Positions 6,231 to 9,525 of a stretch of DNA of 9,525 bases are shown here, piece after piece. Made by a program: the position numbers and the translations under genes. Positions within the stretch are counted from its first letter, which is position 1. The number at the start of each line of letters is the position of its first letter. Below the pieces are notes generated by a model. The model ran no database searches. It had not been told where the DNA came from and saw nothing but the letters and a program-made list of their open reading frames with translations. This DNA comes from an uncultured Chlamydiae bacterium (GTDB taxonomy: Bacteria > Chlamydiota > Chlamydiia > Chlamydiales > CALBHK01), in contig CALBHK010000269.1 in the NCBI GenBank assembly GCA_937894565.1, positions 1-9,525 of the forward strand. Reading direction: 5' to 3'.

Positions 6231-7632
6231 CAATTTATTGCCGGAGGAAAATCAGTTACCCGTCGTTGGGACGTTAACTAAGCCTGGTTACCATGGGGGC
6301 CAAACCGGGCGATGGTTTATTACTGTTTTAAAATTTTGTATCTTAGGCAGCGGAGTTGGTATTGTGGCATTGGCGGTGTCCGCTCAATTTGTTTTTATTG
6401 CTCCCTGCGCAATCGTGGCGCTTGTTTCTTCGATTTCACTTTATTATGTAAGAAAGCTTGGGAAATTGGAAAGCGAGGCAGCTATCACTAAGGATCTTAA
6501 TTCTTTATCTGAAAAAATTTCAAATTTTGTGAGAGGTCTAAACAATCAAGTCCATCAGTTAGGAGAGGGTAATCACCGCTTTGAAGAAGAGAGTGAAAAC
6601 TATAAAAGGACCGTAGAAGAAGGGGCCAATAAAGTAAGAGAGCAGCTTGTTCAAATAGAAGAAATAACCAAAGAATTACAAACTGCAGAAAGTGAAATTC
6701 AAGAGTATAAAAAAGTGAACGAAAAGTTAAATGACGGTGTAGAGCATTTAAAACAGATTGTTGAAAAATTTGTTCAAACACAGGGTGATTTTTCTATTAA
6801 TGTAAATAATTTAGGGAAAGAGCAGCAGAAAATAGAAACGCATGTCAATGAATTGGATTCAGAAGTGAATGAAATAAGCGAAGAAAATGAAGATCTTGTA
6901 GAGGGAGTTTCGCAATTAACAGGCCAGGTGGATAAAATTGAAAAGATGCTTCAATTGGTAGATGAACGTTTCAGCGATTTACATAAACTTAAAGAGCAAA
7001 AAGAGAGCGAGCTTGAAAAGTTAAATCGGCAGGGAGATAAGTTATTGAAGGGGCAAGAGCTTTATAGAAATAATTTGGAAATCCAAAAAAAATTGAATGC
7101 CGAAATGCAGAAAAAAATTGAGGAACTGGAAGAGAAAAAGAGAGAAAAGGGGGTCCATGAAATTAAAGAAGAAGAGGTTAAAGAAAAGCTCGGACGCACT
7201 ACTAGCCTTATTTTAAAAAAAAATACTCCTATTTTAAAACAGCTATCCATTTCTGATATGAAAAATCATTTGTCTGAAAATAAAACAGAAAAAGTAAAAG
7301 AATTGCCCAAAACAGAAGAAAAACAATTTATTGATTTGGTAAAGCCGAATAAAAATCATTTTCAACTTTTTCATAAGAAAGAGAAAGGAAAAAAATTTCT
7401 TTCGCCTCATATAAGTTTTGAAAACAAAGGTCCTGAAAATAGAGATGTGTCTGCCCTTGATTTACATCAGATAGGGCATGAGGAAGAAAAATATCATTTT
7501 TTTGATAAAATTTTTCATTTTAATAAGGATAGAAAAAAATCACAAGAAGAGGACAAAGTCGATATCGTTAGTCCTAAAAAAATAAAGAAAAAAAAGAAAG
7601 AAAAAGAGGTAAAGGGTGGAAACAGTAATTGA
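6208..7632 (+). CDS. Inc-like bilobed membrane protein with long coiled coil
   Basis: No named homologue is recognised, but the 474-residue architecture is that of chlamydial inclusion-membrane (Inc) proteins: a short cytosolic N-terminus, two closely spaced hydrophobic segments forming a hairpin (about 37-58 and 61-80), and a long charged remainder that would face the host cytosol. Residues about 88-315 are rich in E/K/Q/N with heptad-like hydrophobics, a predicted coiled coil as in IncA-type proteins. The last 150 residues are less helical and very basic, ending in a lysine cluster (P456-KKIKKKKKEKE). There is no cleavable signal peptide; Inc proteins use type III secretion. ATG 6208 has a strong AAGGGAGG (6194-6201) and overlaps pabB by 23 bases; the 3' end overlaps the next Inc-like gene by 17. 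A-rich codons and homopolymers (A9 at 7215-7223) set it apart from pabB. Function beyond host-membrane tethering or fusion control is not inferable. Confidence 0.78.
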   Translation: MESIAILNNLLPEENQLPVVGTLTKPGYHGGQTGRWFITVLKFCILGSGVGIVALAVSAQFVFIAPCAIVALVSSISLYYVRKLGKLESEAAITKDLNSLSEKISNFVRGLNNQVHQLGEGNHRFEEESENYKRTVEEGANKVREQLVQIEEITKELQTAESEIQEYKKVNEKLNDGVEHLKQIVEKFVQTQGDFSINVNNLGKEQQKIETHVNELDSEVNEISEENEDLVEGVSQLTGQVDKIEKMLQLVDERFSDLHKLKEQKESELEKLNRQGDKLLKGQELYRNNLEIQKKLNAEMQKKIEELEEKKREKGVHEIKEEEVKEKLGRTTSLILKKNTPILKQLSISDMKNHLSENKTEKVKELPKTEEKQFIDLVKPNKNHFQLFHKKEKGKKFLSPHISFENKGPENRDVSALDLHQIGHEEEKYHFFDKIFHFNKDRKKSQEEDKVDIVSPKKIKKKKKEKEVKGGNSN

Positions 7633-8551
7633 CTTTGATGATTCTCCAAAAATTGTTCTTAAAACACCTCAAGAGAAAAATAAAAGTTTTTTAAATTATA
7701 TTTTTGTGCATTGGATACAGGCCCCCATTTTAACTGGGGGCGGTATCGGAACGGGGGTAGCCATTTATGAGTATGCGAACAAAAGATTTATAGAAGCAAG
7801 CTTGCTTAGCGCTCCGTCTTTAGCCTTATGCATTAGTTTTTTTGCCCTTATCTATTTTGTGCCAAAGAAAAAAAGAGAAGAGGCTATGAAACTTGTGAGC
7901 GATAAGCAGGAAGAGGTTAACCTAGCTCTGAAGAGGATCAATAAAGAAACTGAAAAATTTGATACTAACATTAAAAAACTGTTTGAATTTGTTTCCGATC
8001 AAAATAAAAATAGCGAAGAGTTGAAGCTGGATTTTAAACAAAAAAGCGAAATTCTTGAAAAGGTGATTGAAGAGTTGCAAAAGCTGAAAAAAGAAAAAGA
8101 ATTATTAGAAAAAATGTATCGCCAGATAGAAGAAGAAAGTGTTAAAATTTTTAAAAATACAAAAGAAATGAAAATGCAAAATGAGAAGTTCTCTCTAGAA
8201 AATCTAAAGTTAGGAGATCATGTTAAAGGGTTTAAGCAGGTAAGTGACAATTTAATTGGTGAAGTTTCTGAATTAAATAAAAATAATAAGCAGTTTGATT
8301 TTCAAAATGAGCGCTTAGTTCAGGTTTTGAAGCAAATTAATCGTAATACGCACATTGCTCAGGAATACTATGAGAAGATTAAAAAAGAGAATGAAGAATT
8401 GAGGCAAAAAATAGAAAATTTAAGTAAGATCGATAAGAATATAGATTCTATTTCCAATGAGCAAAACGAGCAGTTAAAATTGCAAGAGCAGCAGTTAGAT
8501 AAATTAAAAAATTTAGTGGAAGAGCTAAAAGAAGATAATGAAAACAACTAA
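7616..8551 (+). CDS. Second Inc-like bilobed membrane protein with coiled coil
   Basis: This 311-residue protein repeats the layout of the preceding one: about 28 polar N-terminal residues, a hydrophobic hairpin (about 29-52, including a GGGIGTG stretch, and 62-82), a basic stop (PKKKREE), then a nearly continuous predicted coiled coil from about residue 88 to the end, rich in E, K, N and Q. It lacks the long basic tail of its neighbour. No clear residue-level identity links the two beyond shared composition and topology, so paralogy is possible but not shown. The start is GTG 7616, with GAGG six bases upstream (7606-7609); it overlaps the previous gene by 17 bases and pabC by 14, so translation of all is probably coupled. 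A pair of coiled-coil proteins in one message could form a hetero-oligomer at the inclusion membrane; this is inference. Confidence 0.76.
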   Translation: METVIDFDDSPKIVLKTPQEKNKSFLNYIFVHWIQAPILTGGGIGTGVAIYEYANKRFIEASLLSAPSLALCISFFALIYFVPKKKREEAMKLVSDKQEEVNLALKRINKETEKFDTNIKKLFEFVSDQNKNSEELKLDFKQKSEILEKVIEELQKLKKEKELLEKMYRQIEEESVKIFKNTKEMKMQNEKFSLENLKLGDHVKGFKQVSDNLIGEVSELNKNNKQFDFQNERLVQVLKQINRNTHIAQEYYEKIKKENEELRQKIENLSKIDKNIDSISNEQNEQLKLQEQQLDKLKNLVEELKEDNENN

Positions 8552-9371
8552 GCAAGAAATTGTTTATATTAACGCCGCATTTTGTCCTCTGCAAGAGGCT
8601 AAAATCCCAATCAATGATCGCGGATTTTTATATGGAGATGGTGTATTTACAAGCATGCGCGTTTTTAATGGAAAGGTGCTGCTTTTAGATAGACATTTAA
8701 GGCGGTTGAAAGAGCAGTGTTTGCAACTACACATCATTCCTCCAGAATTAGATCAGGACTTAATTTTACAGCTTATTGAGCGCAATGATGCCTTTGATGC
8801 TATTTGGAAGATGAAGATCATCATTACGGGAGGATCAGGAGCTCAGCTAGCTCTTCCTTCTAGAAAATCGGGCACAGTGATTGCCACCATTCGTCCTTGT
8901 GAAGAGAGTAAAAATCCCGTGCGCTTAGCTCTTTATCCAAAACCTATAGACCGACCTGTAGCTTCCTTAAAAATGCTTTCTTATTTAGATAGGCTATTCA
9001 TTAAACAAGATGCGTTAGAAAGAGGTTATGACGATGGTATCGGGACGCTGCGCGATGGCACGTTGTTGGAGGCCTCTTCAAGCAATTTGTTTTGGAAGGT
9101 GAGGAATCATTTATACACTCCGCATCCGGCGCTGCCTTTACTGAGCGGTTTGGGCTTAGAGTATGTAGTAGAAAATGTGGAAAATTTAGAGTTTGTAGTG
9201 GACTATGTGCAGTGTGGTTTAGGATTGATTCCAAAAGAGGCTTGTCTTTATTTGGTCAATAGCGTGCGGGGGGTAAGTGCTGTGAGTGAGGTAGAGGGTC
9301 GGAAGTTTGATAGGGATGTTGAATTTGAATTGTGGGCGAATCGGTTGTTTGAGAGGATAGAGGAAAGTTAA
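8538..9371 (+). CDS. pabC: 4-amino-4-deoxychorismate lyase (class IV PLP enzyme)
   Basis: PabC removes pyruvate from aminodeoxychorismate to give p-aminobenzoate, completing the step begun by PabB. The 277-residue protein is a complete class IV PLP fold: INDRGFLYGDGVFTSMRV near the N-terminus (about 25-42), the likely Schiff-base lysine K145 in SLKMLSYLDRL, and the cofactor-binding segment LLEASSSNLFWKV, which resembles the ECCAANLFWR of E. coli PabC, including the NLFW that helps distinguish lyases. Branched-chain and D-amino acid aminotransferases share the fold and cannot be fully excluded, but the shared operon with pabB settles the likely role. ATG 8538 lies inside the end of the preceding Inc-like gene (14-base overlap). 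Its TAA stop (9369-9371) falls within a dispersed repeat. Composition returns to the more G/C-rich style of the core genes. Confidence 0.9.
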   Translation: MKTTKQEIVYINAAFCPLQEAKIPINDRGFLYGDGVFTSMRVFNGKVLLLDRHLRRLKEQCLQLHIIPPELDQDLILQLIERNDAFDAIWKMKIIITGGSGAQLALPSRKSGTVIATIRPCEESKNPVRLALYPKPIDRPVASLKMLSYLDRLFIKQDALERGYDDGIGTLRDGTLLEASSSNLFWKVRNHLYTPHPALPLLSGLGLEYVVENVENLEFVVDYVQCGLGLIPKEACLYLVNSVRGVSAVSEVEGRKFDRDVEFELWANRLFERIEES

Positions 9372-9407
9372 CCGCAGAGCCGTAAAGTACGCAGAGAAAA
9401 CGCAGAG
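9368..9407. repeat. Dispersed CGCAGAG-type repeat, copy 2
   Basis: This copy aligns gap-free with 1892-1931 and shares the identical first 15 bases TTAACCGCAGAGCCG. CGCAGAG recurs at 9373-9379, 9390-9396 and 9401-9407. The element begins inside the pabC stop codon region, so the TAA used by pabC is part of the repeat itself. Such intergenic elements are usually present in many copies per genome; only two are visible here. Confidence 0.8.
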
Positions 9408-9435
9408 AGAACATTTTCAAGAATGAAAAAGAAAA

Positions 9436-9525
9436 ACAGGATGAGCAGAGATATACCTCAGGCTAATTCACAGAATTCAGGAAAAAAAGAAGAATGACAG
9501 GATAGGCAGGCATACGCATCAGGCT
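9436..9525. repeat. Imperfect direct repeat, period 61, running to the window edge
   Basis: Bases 9436-9464 (starting ACAGGAT, ending TCAGGCT) align without gaps to 9497-9525, with 22 of 29 matches. A-rich GAAAAA stretches precede both units, and CAGAATTCAGG lies between them. No gene or convincing terminator is seen after pabC, so this appears to be repeat-filled intergenic DNA, probably continuing beyond the window. Confidence 0.65.

Noticed and set aside
6497..7250. Minus-strand frames rich in Phe/Leu/Ser opposite the first Inc-like gene
   Set aside because: The reverse complement of Lys/Glu-rich coiled-coil codons always gives Phe/Leu/Ser-rich frames; not genes.
1843..9525. Transposon or prophage bracketed by the repeats
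   Set aside because: No transposase, integrase, terminal inverted repeats or phage genes are visible; the enclosed genes include core metabolism.

Overview
The window most likely comes from an environmental (amoeba-associated) member of the Chlamydiae, of the Parachlamydia/Protochlamydia/Waddlia type. Three things point there. First, prfB, a GNAT acetyltransferase and yebC lie in the same order as CT459-CT458-CT457 of Chlamydia trachomatis (recalled gene order, not searched). Second, two adjacent proteins have the architecture of chlamydial inclusion-membrane (Inc) proteins. Third, one gene encodes a eukaryote-type phosphoinositide/inositol-phosphate phosphatase of the kind used as a secreted effector. 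All supported genes are on the + strand.

Layout: (1) 1-100 holds a possible tail of an upstream gene and a strong intrinsic terminator. (2) 198-1842 is a two-gene unit: prfB (release factor 2), read through an in-frame TGA by a programmed +1 frameshift, and a RimJ/RimL-like acetyltransferase. (3) 1843-2151 is an AT-rich intergenic region with a tandem 9-mer, a CGCAGAG-type dispersed repeat, a perfect 17-bp palindrome and a TATAAT box. (4) 2152-4197 encodes a 681-residue protein whose C-terminal half carries the CKSGKDRT active-site loop and a VNE motif of the SopB/IpgD/INPP4 phosphatases. (5) 4241-4957 is yebC, with its own candidate promoter. (6) 4950-9371 is a tightly overlapping gene string: pabB, two Inc-like coiled-coil membrane proteins, and pabC. 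(7) 9368-9525 contains a second copy of the CGCAGAG repeat followed by an imperfect direct repeat of period 61.

How the genes relate: pabB and pabC catalyse the two steps from chorismate to p-aminobenzoate for folate synthesis (the glutaminase PabA is not in the window). The two Inc-like genes between them overlap their neighbours at every junction, so host-interaction proteins appear to be translated from the same message as a housekeeping pathway. The phosphatase gene interrupts the prfB-GNAT-yebC block that is contiguous in Chlamydia, and has its own promoter-like sequence, as expected for an acquired effector. The two most interesting points are this phosphatase and the Inc pair embedded in the pab operon. 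No self-contained defence or mobile system is visible.
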